Assembly: GCF_027744825.2 (NCBI RefSeq)
Contig: NC_071334.1
Coordinates: forward strand, 37,107,937 to 37,171,936
DNA length: 64,000 nucleotides
Direction: 5' to 3'
From: Synchiropus splendidus
Lineage: Eukaryota; Chordata; Actinopteri; Syngnathiformes; Callionymidae
Notes under the pieces: generated by a model
Told to the model about the DNA's origin: nothing
The model's database searches: none
Seen by the model: the letters and a program-made list of their open reading frames with translations, nothing else
Position numbers and translations under genes: made by a program
Shown: piece after piece, positions 41,911 through 52,345 of the stretch
Layout: every line of letters begins with the position of its first letter
How positions within the stretch are numbered: position 1 is the stretch's first letter

Positions 41911-44900
41911 TTTATTAATTTCAGAATCAAAATTATAGTATGCACACAAACACAAATAAGGAAATAGACAAGGACAGCTATTTACCTTTAAAAAAAAAAA
42001 CAAAAAAACAAAGAAACACAATAACATAGGAGAAAAATGTTGCAGTGCCTGCCCACTTCATTCTAACTGTGGTTATCAGGAAACATCCCATCCAACAACA
42101 TAAAAGATTTGATCACGACTAGATAAAGGAGGAATCAGCACGCATTAATAAACAAAAGTGAGAAGAACTTGCAGCACTAACTGAAAGCAGACCTAGTGTG
42201 TCGCCTCTCTCTCTTTCCAAAGATAGGTCCACCAGAGAGTCAGGTCATGATCTGTTACCAGAAATTTTAACTGAAATTTCCCTAAATGATCAAAAACACA
42301 CCATACTTGTTTTCATTCAATCTCATGTCTTCTTTCTAAAACTGGGCTTGTTCTTTGACACTGTGAGCCAATTTTGCACTTTAGAGGCTCTTCTTATGTT
42401 GGCTTCATATACCCAGTAAAGTGTTATCTTAGCCCATGCAGGTTAAATGGATCCAAATGGAGGTAGAGGTAGATTTTCCTGAGAAGTTTAAGAGACAGAT
42501 AATCTTGATTCGAATCTGAAGTTACTTGGAGAAGCCCACGAACTTCCCTAATAATAATAATGATTCTATTAATAATAAATCTCATCCACACAATGTCTCT
42601 GGGTGCTCATTTGCTAGAGCATTTCAAGAGAAAAAAGCAAAGAGCCACCAAACAATGTTAATGCAAGTCCATAGCCCTAAAGAAGTTCAGATACACTGTA
42701 TGAGTAATACAGGTTATTTCACACACTTGTCACAGCAGTCAGGATCTGAAACCAGTGGTCAAGTCCAGTCACAAGGCTTCGCCTTAGCATTCCCAAAAAG
42801 TGTGATCGAAGTATCCATTCAAGAAATAATTGCAGCCAAATATCAAAACACTGAGAGCAGAAACTCTGTCTATGTGAATGTCATTCCGCAAACCTTGGAA
42901 AATACCATATATAAAAAAAAACAAACACTAATATTCAGAGTTGGGCTGTCAAAATCGATAATAGGAGCTCTGAACATAACAGAACTGCATCACAACTACT
43001 AGGAGAGTTGTGTTGTGGTGTGACATGAGTTATTCAATGTAAACATACACACTAAAGAATTTCTTGTCGCAGAATATAAGCGGTATTCGTTCCTTTTTTT
43101 CTAAAACCACATTTCTTTGGTCAAGAAGCACACTTGCTGCTCCGTCTTTTGCATATATTACTGAAGTCACCCTTCCTCTAGGGGGCGCCATGCTGTAGGA
43201 AACAGATCACTTGCTGTTGCTGAATTAAGTTGAATTGGAAAAAAAAGAGTTTTCCCAAAAGTTCGGGTGTTCGTGTTTTGACTTGGCTTCCAAAGTTAGA
43301 AAATTTAAACATTATAGTGGCTACTTGAAAGTTCATGCTCTGTTCTCTTTTCCCCATCACTTCTCAGCAATACCAACAAATTAAACACAATGTCTCTAAG
43401 GCAAATGTCGCCTCCATTACTGGAGTATACAATCCAGTCATTCCTGCTGAACCTATAATGTTAGTGTTTGACTGTTTCTAGAGGGTCTTGCAACCCTTAT
43501 GAGGAGCAAACATACCAAAAACAAGTAAAAACTGATGGAAAGACAAAAACAGATGGCAGCTTGTAATTAAAGAAGTTTCACATAAAACTTCTGCCCATGA
43601 AAATGAAATAAATAATTGTGCGTGGATACAAAACCTTCCAGCTATAGCTTCTGCTCTCTGGTTCCCTTTAAGTCCAAACTATGAAATGAAAGCGAGCGTC
43701 GCTGACATCAGATTGTCTGCTACATTTCTAAAAACAGCACTGAGGCTGTTCACATGAGGTTTCCTTGCATGATCCGTGAGTGAATAAATCAAATTATTTG
43801 AGGTAGAACGGCGCTTTCACTGCAGTTGAAGGGATGCCAGAGCAAGTGGAGGTATACAGTGTAGGCAAAAGTGATCCTGATTGTCGCCAACACGCATTAA
43901 AACATCGACGTTCCCTGAACTTGTTTTACACTCACAAAAAGAGAGAGTTGTGTTTCTTATCGACAGTGCAGGTCAATATACATATGACAACAACGCTCTA
44001 TAGAAAAGGGCACATGCGTGACAGGTTGCTTATGGAGGCAGAAGTTCAAAGGGTCAAACCTAAAAATATTGTAAAGCCTTAAATCAGGATTGATTGAATT
44101 TTGTTTGGCGGTTCAACGTTTGAGTGACAACACAACTAGCTGGAACTTATGAGGTGTCAAAACCAAATCAATCCAGTGTAAAACCATCATTAAAATTCAG
44201 GTCTAAGACAGAGAGAATGTCATTCACGTCTCAACCTTTAGAGACATTCAATATTCTTCCTGATATAGATTTATTTTTTCTTTTTTTTAAGTCCTTTGCA
44301 GACAGACAAACATGTTTCAGCTGTTTCTGTTATTATCTTCAAGCATCCTCTCATAGAGAATAAGAAAAGTCTGAGGATCACTAGACATTTCCTGGTCCTC
44401 GTTACAAGATAAGAAGCACTAGGACCAGAACGAAGCACATCGTCATGCCAGACAACAACTAAAAAGCATGTGACAGCCATAACATAATTGACACTAGAGT
44501 GCAGACTAGTGTCAATTACTGCTGGCACCTGATTGTCCATATGAATGTCCCATGTGGACACCTCCTTTATCTCTCTGCATGAAATTGGGAACAATTACAA
44601 ACATAAAGTCTGCCTGTCAGACATGATAGCTGAATGGAAAAAAAATCATAAAATATGGCAAAAACTATTGTTTGTCGCTTGGATAAGCACCACAGCAGAT
44701 TTTGTTTACCAACACAGAACTTCATCTTCGACACCCTTTGCCCACAGCAGTGCTGGTATTTAATGTGTCCAGCTGGGGAATGTGTCCGGCCAACTGATGA
44801 CGTCACATCCTGCAGTTACGACCATATTTAAAATAAACCATTTAATGAGTAAATGTAACTAAGTATTTGAGGGCATTTTCGACCACAAACAAAACACATC

Positions 44901-46370
44901 AACAAAAGACAATCTTTCTAAATCTTTCTAAAATGATCATTTTCAAATTTTCGTGTCCCGTCAGACAAACAAATAATGACTGGTTGATGTGAGGGTTTTT
45001 AGCTTAATTTATCATTGCAGAAACAACTGAAGTTGCTCAGTATAAAGTAAGTTGTTTATGGTTCCTATAGGATTATTAATAAATTGTGTAGACAAGCTTG
45101 AAAGACTACACTTCATTTCAATTTACATTTGTCAAGTAGTATGAACAATGAGAAAATGACTATGCTCGATATTAACTGGGCTTCATTGTCACTTGAAATT
45201 TTCTTAAATTATAAAAGTGTTGTTTTCTCATTAAAATATTAAATAGTACTGCAACAGCAATATTTCAGGACATTGTATACAAATGCAAAACATGTTAAAA
45301 ATTTGAATATCACCCCAATTCAAAACACACAGAAGCGTGTAAAATGATTATTATTAATATAATGCTTCATGTGAGACGAAAAACACCTCTTATTTGAAGC
45401 TTTGTTAAATCATTCAAGGTCTTAATAATCTGACCATAACTGCACGATGTAACGGCACCCCAGAAACATTCCACAGGCGGACATATTTGGTGTCTGAATG
45501 TGTCGTGCAACATTCACGTAGCTAGCCATATAACACGTTGAGTAAGACTGACGAGGAGGTTACTAGTCACACTTGATTATATATCACCCAAGATCGAAAA
45601 CATCCCCTATGCAAGGCGAAACTTACTGTGGGGATCAATTATAAGTGTGGGGGGTGAAATTCTAAGAGCTTCTTATGTTGTAAAAGCGCTAAGGAGAAGT
45701 ATGCATCCCAATGTCGTCCGAGTTAGCATTAAGCTTTGACCTGAACTAGCCTTTTGTCAACAATCGGATTCTCTACTCTGACAAAACCGTCGAAGAATTC
45801 CAAAAACAATGGAGTATGCTGCGTGACGAGAGAGCAAACTGGACCCGCTGCTTCACAAAGCAGTAACTTAGTGAATAATATTAGATGAAGTGAAATCACT
45901 GTGGTAAGATCATCACGTAACGTAAAGCTTTTTTCAAAAATTAAAAATAGATGCTTTCTTTTTCCCACTAAGGTCTAAATACAAAGATTTCTCTCATCCT
46001 GCAGTGAGTTAATTAAGATCTGACGGATAAGATAAGAAGAAATAGAAGTTAAAGAAGAGAATATATTCCTGGGTGAAACACTGCTGTCAGTTTTTTTGCT
46101 GTCAGAGTGTGAGATAACAGTGAATGACCTGTCAGAGGTCAACACCTCTTCCTTTGTTTTCCAATGTATATGTTAACTGATGTAGAAAGAAATAATTCAC
46201 AGGTTGTACAAACATATTTGTGAAGCTCATGCTGGTTCCAAGGCATTTCTGTTTGCAAAATCAGTTTGGCTTTGAAGAAAAAAGGAGGTGAGTTGGTGAG
46301 AGAAAACCTGAGTGTGTTTCAAGTGAGTTCTGAGTTCCTACTCAGTCAACATGCCATCTCTTCTTGGCAT

Positions 46371-46407
<37 letters not shown>

Positions 46408-46436
46408 AATGAGGTCAAGGTTTTGGGAGGCGGGTG
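41911..46436 (-). other. Probable long 3' UTR / 3' flank of the ARID3-family gene
   Basis: The 5 kb between the ctdspl3 promoter and the ARID3 stop codon shows no other gene. Candidate poly(A) signals (AATAAA on minus) lie at 44270-44275 and 41911-41916; which is used cannot be told. A plus-strand open frame of 158 codons (42526-43002) is present but resembles nothing. Confidence 0.35.
46374..46403 (-). repeat. A30 homopolymer (T30 on plus) just after the ARID3 stop codon
   Basis: Thirty uninterrupted T on the plus strand, 34 bases downstream of the ARID3 stop on the minus strand. No retro-copy sequence precedes it. Confidence 0.95.
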
Positions 46437-46591
46437 TTAAGACAAAGGGTTGCCAGAGGTTGAGGTAGGTGTATTGGACTGCTGCTGATGTGGCTGCTGA
46501 CGATGTGGGGCAACACAAGTGCTCACCACCTTATTGGGAACGGAGGCAGCAGAAGAAGCTGCCCCAGCTGCTGCCTGAGCAAAAAGAACAC
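46437..46591 (-). CDS. ARID3-family last exon
   Basis: Acceptor TTCTTTCAG; VLFAQAAAGAASSAASVPNK then a Gln/Ser/Thr-rich tail ending GNPLS and stop TAA (46439-46437). ARID3A ends NNSLP after the same VLFAQ segment. Confidence 0.92.
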
Positions 46592-49500
46592 CTGAAAGAA
46601 GAGAGGTCATAGGTTATACTCAATCTTAAGAAAATGCAGGTTTGTAATGTAGAGTCAGTTAATGCTCTTATCCTCTTAATGTCTGAACACTTATTGCGAT
46701 CTACTACGTGTGGCCCAAAAAATTAATCAACCTCACATGGAACATCTTGATGAAAACAAAGTTCAAATGTATTAATGTTATTATGCAAATAGAGAGTACA
46801 AGAGTAAATAATGAAGTCAAAGTGTCCCATTTAACCAGTCCACCAGTGTGACCCAAAGTTGGGGATGGGAGTGAACTCGCTCATCTAATGTTTATATTAT
46901 GAGGTCACCAGATGCCAGCCGTATTAATTCACTAAAGTTTTACAGATGTTTATATGATTTACTTGTGACATTATTCCTCATCTCTCAAGCATCACTGTTC
47001 TTTGCAGCCGGACCATGAACACCACTACTGCATCCACCGATATTTGCATTGTATTTTCTCCCATGGCTTCTACTGCATCTGCTGCAATTTCCGCGCTTTC
47101 TATCACGGCAACTGGACACTATGTGCAGAAGCAGCGCTGCCGTATACTAGAGTCACTTTCTCACTGTATGATCTCCATCAGAACGAGACTATTAACCTTC
47201 TGAATTTGATATATTTTGGTGATCTTCAACCCTTTACTGCAACCACATTTTTTTCCCATAAGTATGCTACCAGATAGATCTCTGTTCAGTAAAATGATGA
47301 TTTGTAGGTTTTAGTGACATTCGTGAATAATATATACATTTTTCTATTAACTTCATTATTGATGCATTATTGGGGGATCTCTAGAAATAGAGGGTTAACA
47401 AAATGAATGTCAAATTATGAAACTTTGCTCTAACCTGAAAACAATTTATTCCCCTCCGTGCACATACAGTATAAATTAAAAGTCAAAAGTTTGACTTTTC
47501 AATTCTTGAAAATGAGGTGACCTGATGTGATTAGCCTGTGTTTAGCATTTCTCTGCAGATTAAAAACCAACAAACAAACCAAAAAAAGCAAGGACGTTTT
47601 ATTTCCCATACTGCCTTCCAACCCAGTGGTCATAAAGCAGTCATTATTACATCTGCTATCTCTTGAAGGATTTTATTGTGTCACTGATTAACTGCTATAG
47701 TAACCAACACAGCTCATGACTATTACACTCACCAGTGTACATGACTCCATTCAGCTCCACCGACATGCTGATACTGCTTGTGCCATTAGTAGTGAGGTTC
47801 ATGGCCGAGTCCTGCCGGGGGTCTGCGAGACCACCAAACAAAGTTTAGTTAATATTCCTATGAATGAAACATTAAAGCACCGTAATTCGTAAGTCATGAA
47901 ATGAAATTCTGAGAGAGAAGCGAAAATAAAGAATGGAATTCTTAAATATTACAATTAAAGTTCAAACAGAAGTAATAACCTAAAAAATGTAATAATGCAA
48001 TATTTGATGTCAAAGAATAATTTAATTCCACGGTTCTATCACATATCATTAAATATTCTCAAGGAAGTCTCAAGGAAACTTTTTAACTTGGTTAACGTAG
48101 TTAGAATTAGTAACAACTAAATTAATAGTATAAATAAATAAAATAATAAATAAATAAATGAATTGTAAAAATGACATTTTTTCAAATTCTAAAAGCAAGA
48201 GCCTAATGAAGATTTCCATTGGTTTAGTTCTACAGATTTTCAGGGCAGTTCAGTTTTGGTTAATTTTCCTCAAGCCAGTGTCCTGGTCTGGATTTCTGGT
48301 ACGCAACCTCAACAATATAACAAGACAAATTCATGATCTGTTGGTCAGGAAAAGGAAAAAAACACTCCCAAAAGTCATGATTAAGTCTCATCATGTATGG
48401 CAATGGTTTAAGCTCAAGGTGTGTTCATTCCACATGGTCAGTATCTGAAAATGTAATAAATGTCAACCGTCTTTGCTCAAAAGATTGTGACAGGGTTTTA
48501 CACCTCAAGGAAAATTTTTTTTTTACCCGTACAAATATCCTGTATTTCTTAAAAAAACACATTTGTGAGTTTTAAACATGGGAACCGTCACTTTTAAAAA
48601 CTGTAGACTACATCATAAGAGATGAAAGCATGGTATCGGCTACATGAGCAAAAAGAGATGACAGGCCTCCATGTCTCCAAACATGCATATATGAATTCAT
48701 GCCACTACAGGGTCTATATAGACATATGCAATAGGTGCGTGTGCTGTTTTGTAGTCAACACATGACAACTCTTGCAAACTGACATGACATGTGTGCAGAT
48801 ATAACATCATACTGTAAATTCTTTGCAGTACACTATGAAGGATTTCAGGACACATGCTGCCAAGGCACCATTTAATAGACATCACTGTATGACAGGAGAG
48901 TAAAAAAGTTGATGTCTCGAGTCATACTCAAGTCATGGAAACAATTCAGTGCTCATATACATACATCATCAATGAATCACTGCTTAATCCTGTTCAGGGT
49001 CGTGGGGAGTTGCTGGAGCGTATCCCAGCAGGCATGGGTTGAGAGGCAAAAATACACCCTGGACAGGTCGCCAGTCCATTGCAGGGAACTCACACCATTC
49101 GCACACACACGCACACACCTAGGGGCAATTTTACAGTGTTCAATTAACCTACTGAGCATGTCTTTGGTCTGTGGGAGAAACCGGAGAACTCGGAGAAAAC
49201 ACGCGCACGGGGAGAAAATGCAAACTCGTGGTGCGATCCAGGGATCGAAGAGAGTGCTAACCACTGGGCTGCCGTGTGGCCAGAGCTCATACAATGTATA
49301 CAAAACGAAGTATATGCATTAAACAAAAATGAAAAATACCATTGCAATCAATGGATGTTGGTACCTTGGCTATTGATGCGCACATTCATGGGCATCTGTG
49401 CGGTCATGGCCAGCAGGTTCTGTTGGAGTGCTCTCTGCAGCAGTCGGTGATGCTCCTCAGCTGGAAGTGCCATCTTCTTCTCAGGGGGCTCCCCGGTCTC

Positions 49501-51667
49501 CAATTTGTCCCGCAACTGCTCCAGAGCTGCTACTTGAGCCACCATTGCTGCCTGAGCAGCGGCTGCTTGCACCACTGCTACCGAATGACCGGTCAAAGCT
49601 CTGGCCGGTAAACGAGCCATGCCGACACCCGGGAGAGGCTGACCTCCTTCTTCTAAAGGTCAGAAAGAAATGAGGGTGGAAAATGTTGATGAACGAAATG
49701 AATTGCATTTCCAGCCTTAGGTTGTTACACTTGTGTTGACAATAGCAGCAACAGCAGAACAAACAATAATGAAAGTAACAGAATTAGAAGTAAAATAATA
49801 TGTCATATGGCATCATGTAAAATCATGTTGGCAAGGGTTGTAGCAGAAACATAAGCTATTTTGATAGCCAAAGTAAAAACGAAAGCAGTTACTATAATTT
49901 GGAGGAGCACATATACTGGCTAAAGTAAGAAGCAACTTAATTCAAGAAAGAGTTCTTTGACCCCTTTATGACAACAATTCCATACAAGTTGTGTGGTTGT
50001 AGTTTGATCTCATGGCTGTAGAATTTTTCAATAGGTGTGAGACAATGTGCTTGTCAGTAAGTGGTTAACCAGTAGCTGCAAAAATTAGGAGGAAACAAGG
50101 TTTTTTTTCTATTAATTGTGACTCACCTCTCTTGATCTTTTGGATTGGGGCTAGTGAGACCCCATTGGTGCCGACTGTCACACCCATGGTGGATGGTGGT
50201 AGCTTCGGCGAGCACAGTAGGGTCGGGGTCCCATTGGGTGAGTAGCTGAACAGAGAGCTTCCGAAGCTCTGTCGTCTGCCCTCTCGCCGGTTACTATCGA
50301 TGGCGGCCTGGAGCTCATTGGGGTTGCTTAGACCTCTTTTGTCACATTCATAGGGGTACAGGTACTTCATGTATCTGAAACAAGAAAAGAAGTCAGAGCT
50401 TTGGTGCAATGTGACAAATGAGTCCAACACTAAAAAGTTCTTGGACATTAAAGCAATGGCAGCCACAACGTAGAAAGGCCCAGTCTGTCTTCGTGCCGGT
50501 CCCCATTGAGGATGAAACTTCAAAATAACAAGGTGTTTATAATTGGTTTTAGTTTGGTTCAGAGTCCCGGTCATGATTATGATTATTATTATGCAATGTG
50601 ATTTGGAGTTAAGTTAAGGGTGAGAGGCGGGGGAAAGCATTATGACAATGAGAAACCTTACTATGTCCCCACAGGGAGAGCAATATACACACACACAACA
50701 CAACACACACATATATGTACATATATATATATGGATGGGCTATATATGTGTGGAGGGTGAAGGCTGCACTGGTGATTGATGTATATATATATGCGTGTGT
50801 GTGCGTGCATGCGTGAGTTGATGCCGGACTGACTGTGTGCGGAGGGTGAAGGCTGCACTGGTGATTGAGGTAGGCAGATTTAGTCCTTTGGTGATCTCTC
50901 TCCATAGCTTCTTGTTGATGACTACCACCAGGCCGCCCTTCTCTGTCACCAGCCGGTAGAGCATGTACAGGTCCAGAACCTGTTTGGCCATGATAGGTAT
51001 ACGATTCACCGGAGTTCCTGGCAACACATACAAGAAAATTATTTACGCATTCCACCTGGAAAAAAAAACTGATTCAAAAATCTGGATGGACACAAGTGAG
51101 GCCAGAGGTAATCAGTGACTAATGGGTTGGTAGATATATTATCATGCTCATACCATCTTGAGAAATCAGTCATGACAAGAAGGTATCTTTTTGGTCGTAA
51201 GATTGATGAGTCATCAACAAGTATTTGAGACTTGTACTTGTTTAAATTTCACATTTTTGGAACGTGATAATTTAACAAGAAATTATGTTTACTTGATACT
51301 GTCTTTGTTTTGTTAGAGACATGCTGGCCCTCAGTCTGTGGTAGCATGTGCGTTGAAGGAGGAGGACAGGGCGGTTGTGCAGACGAGCAGGTTAGCCCAT
51401 CCGAAGTCTTTGCATAATGCCCTCGGACATATAATATGACAAGATAAGGGGGTTGACAGAGAGTATCCTTAAATTCGACCCCGAATAACCAAAATAAATA
51501 AAAAAAATAATAGACAGACATACAAAATGAACGTAAAGAAGAGCACATTGTAAACCACACTACATCCCGGAATATAAGACAGAGGAGAACTTACCTCTTT
51601 TTTGCATGAAGCTGAAAAGATCATCTAGAAACTCTTTTCTCTTTGGGTCTCCATCAAGTTCATAAAG
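46437..51667 (-). CDS. ARID3-family DNA-binding protein (arid3a/arid3c-like), C-terminal 345 residues; 5' exons outside window
   Basis: Six exons join in phase: 51667-51595, 51017-50834, 50374-50127, 49652-49365, 47822-47733, 46591-46437 (1038 nt with stop TAA). They encode most of an ARID domain from LYELDGDPKRKEFLDDLFSF to the extended C-terminal part AIDSNRREGRRQSFG, then the REKLES region (LEQLRDKLETGEPPEKKMAL, LQRALQQNLLAMTAQMPM, ISMSVELNGVMYTGVLFAQ). ARID3 proteins (Bright/Dril1) bind AT-rich DNA, multimerise through REKLES and act in the nucleus. The linker SPKLP and EEPPEKKMAL-like text favour ARID3A, but fish ARID3C is close, so no symbol is given. The exon encoding the N-terminus and EQFKQ must lie right of 64000. 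Confidence 0.94.
46592..47732. other. ARID3 last intron
   Basis: AT-rich, no element recognised. Open frames at 47002-47277 are overlapping and unsupported. Confidence 0.5.
47733..47822 (-). CDS. ARID3-family exon: REKLES end
   Basis: PRQDSAMNLTTNGTSSISMS then VELNGVMYT; 90 nt, donor GTGAGT. ARID3A: RQDSAVNLTGTNGSNSISMS. Confidence 0.94.
47823..48974. other. ARID3 intron, left part
   Basis: AT-rich, no element recognised. Confidence 0.45.
48975..49285. repeat. High-copy fish dispersed repeat (ctggacaggtcgccagt family)
   Basis: Diagnostic phrases in order: ttcagggtcgtggggagttg, accctggacaggtcgccagt, aggggcaattttacagtgtt, gaaaccggagaactcggaga, ggggagaaaatgcaaactcg and gtgctaaccactgggctgcc. 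A widespread fish repeat; I do not assign it to a class. Confidence 0.8.
49365..49652 (-). CDS. ARID3-family exon: REKLES core
   Basis: Ala-rich helix (VVQAAAAQAAMVAQVAALEQ), then LRDKLETGEPPEKKMALPAE and ALQQNLLAMTAQMPMNVRIN. The signature REKLES reads RDKLET. Donor GTACCA is weak. Confidence 0.94.
50127..50374 (-). CDS. ARID3-family exon: end of ARID and extended ARID
   Basis: YMKYLYPYECDKRGLSNPNE, LQAAIDSNRREGRRQSFGSS, LFSYSPNGTPTLLCSPKLP and QKIKR. Acceptor TTGTTTCAG; donor GTGAGT. Confidence 0.96.
50590..50683. repeat. Dispersed CCTAACC-type fish repeat, copy 4 (reverse)
   Basis: Reverse complement reads ctccctgtggggacatagta, then attgtcataatgctttcccc and cgcctctcacccttaactta, same layout as 41765-41875. 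Confidence 0.65.
50686..50833. repeat. Compound CA/TA microsatellite with a duplicated exon tail
   Basis: (CA)n and (TA)n tracts flank 50749-50783, which copies the last ~34 bases of the neighbouring exon (50837-50871) with about two differences. Confidence 0.85.
50834..51017 (-). CDS. ARID3-family exon: ARID core
   Basis: TPVNRIPIMAKQVLDLYMLY, RLVTEKGGLVVVINKKLWRE, ITKGLNLPTSITSAAFTLRT. Splits the Gln codon (CA|A) at donor GTCAGT; reading on into the CA repeat would be wrong. GGLVVV replaces the usual GGLVEV. Confidence 0.96.
51595..51667 (-). CDS. ARID3-family exon: start of ARID
   Basis: LYELDGDPKRKEFLDDLFSF then MQKR; acceptor TTCTCTCTCAG, donor GTAAGT. 73 nt. Confidence 0.96.
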
Positions 51668-52111
51668 CTGAGAGAGAAAACAAAGAAAAACAAAACTCAT
51701 AAATCAGAATCAGATGACTTACAACAACAAATTTAAGCATGCACAGATGAACACTGACGAACAGTGGCAGTCCTACATTAAATAAACCCTCCCCCCCAGA
51801 AAAATCCATACAGCTCTTGTTAATCAGTTATATATTACAAATGCAAAACTGAATTGTACACGTGTAACCACTTTTCTACATTACAGTATTTCTGAATAGA
51901 ACAAAAACTAAAATGTGCCCTTTCCAGCTTGACTTGATGCAATGTCCTACTATTTCAGCAAAAGAAATTTGCTGCACAATTGAAGAGTTTTATGCTGATG
52001 GCAGCCAGGCCGGACACACCGGACTGGTTGATGTGCAGCTGCGCAAGCTTCAGCTACGCAGCGGAGGTAAAACAACTCCTAGACTTATCATGGTATAATG
52101 ATGTCTTACAC

Positions 52112-52345
52112 CCTTGTATACAATGGATTTGTCATGTGTGTAACCTGATGCAGAATGTGTGTTCCTCCGACTTTGCAGATGTCTGCGGTGAACACACGAC
52201 AAATTTGATTTGTCAACATCTTGTCTGTTTTGTCACTGACCGGCTTCCTTCACTCAAGTAGTTTCGGTTGTCAGTTCTCATAAGGAGACGTGATTTGTTG
52301 GTTTAAGGAGACGACATTACCACCATGTTAGCAACCGTTACTACG
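52112..52345 (+). repeat. Dispersed repeat, forward copy of an inverted pair
   Basis: Shares gtcatgtgtgtaacctgatg, ctgcggtgaacaca and gacgtgatttgttggtttaa with the reverse copy at 63731-63996. Class unknown. Confidence 0.75.

Noticed and set aside
50661..50833. Extension of the ARID exon frame into the CA/TA repeats
   Set aside because: A donor GTCAGT at 50833 and the next exon's leading A restore the Gln codon and the conserved FTLRTQYMKYLY join.
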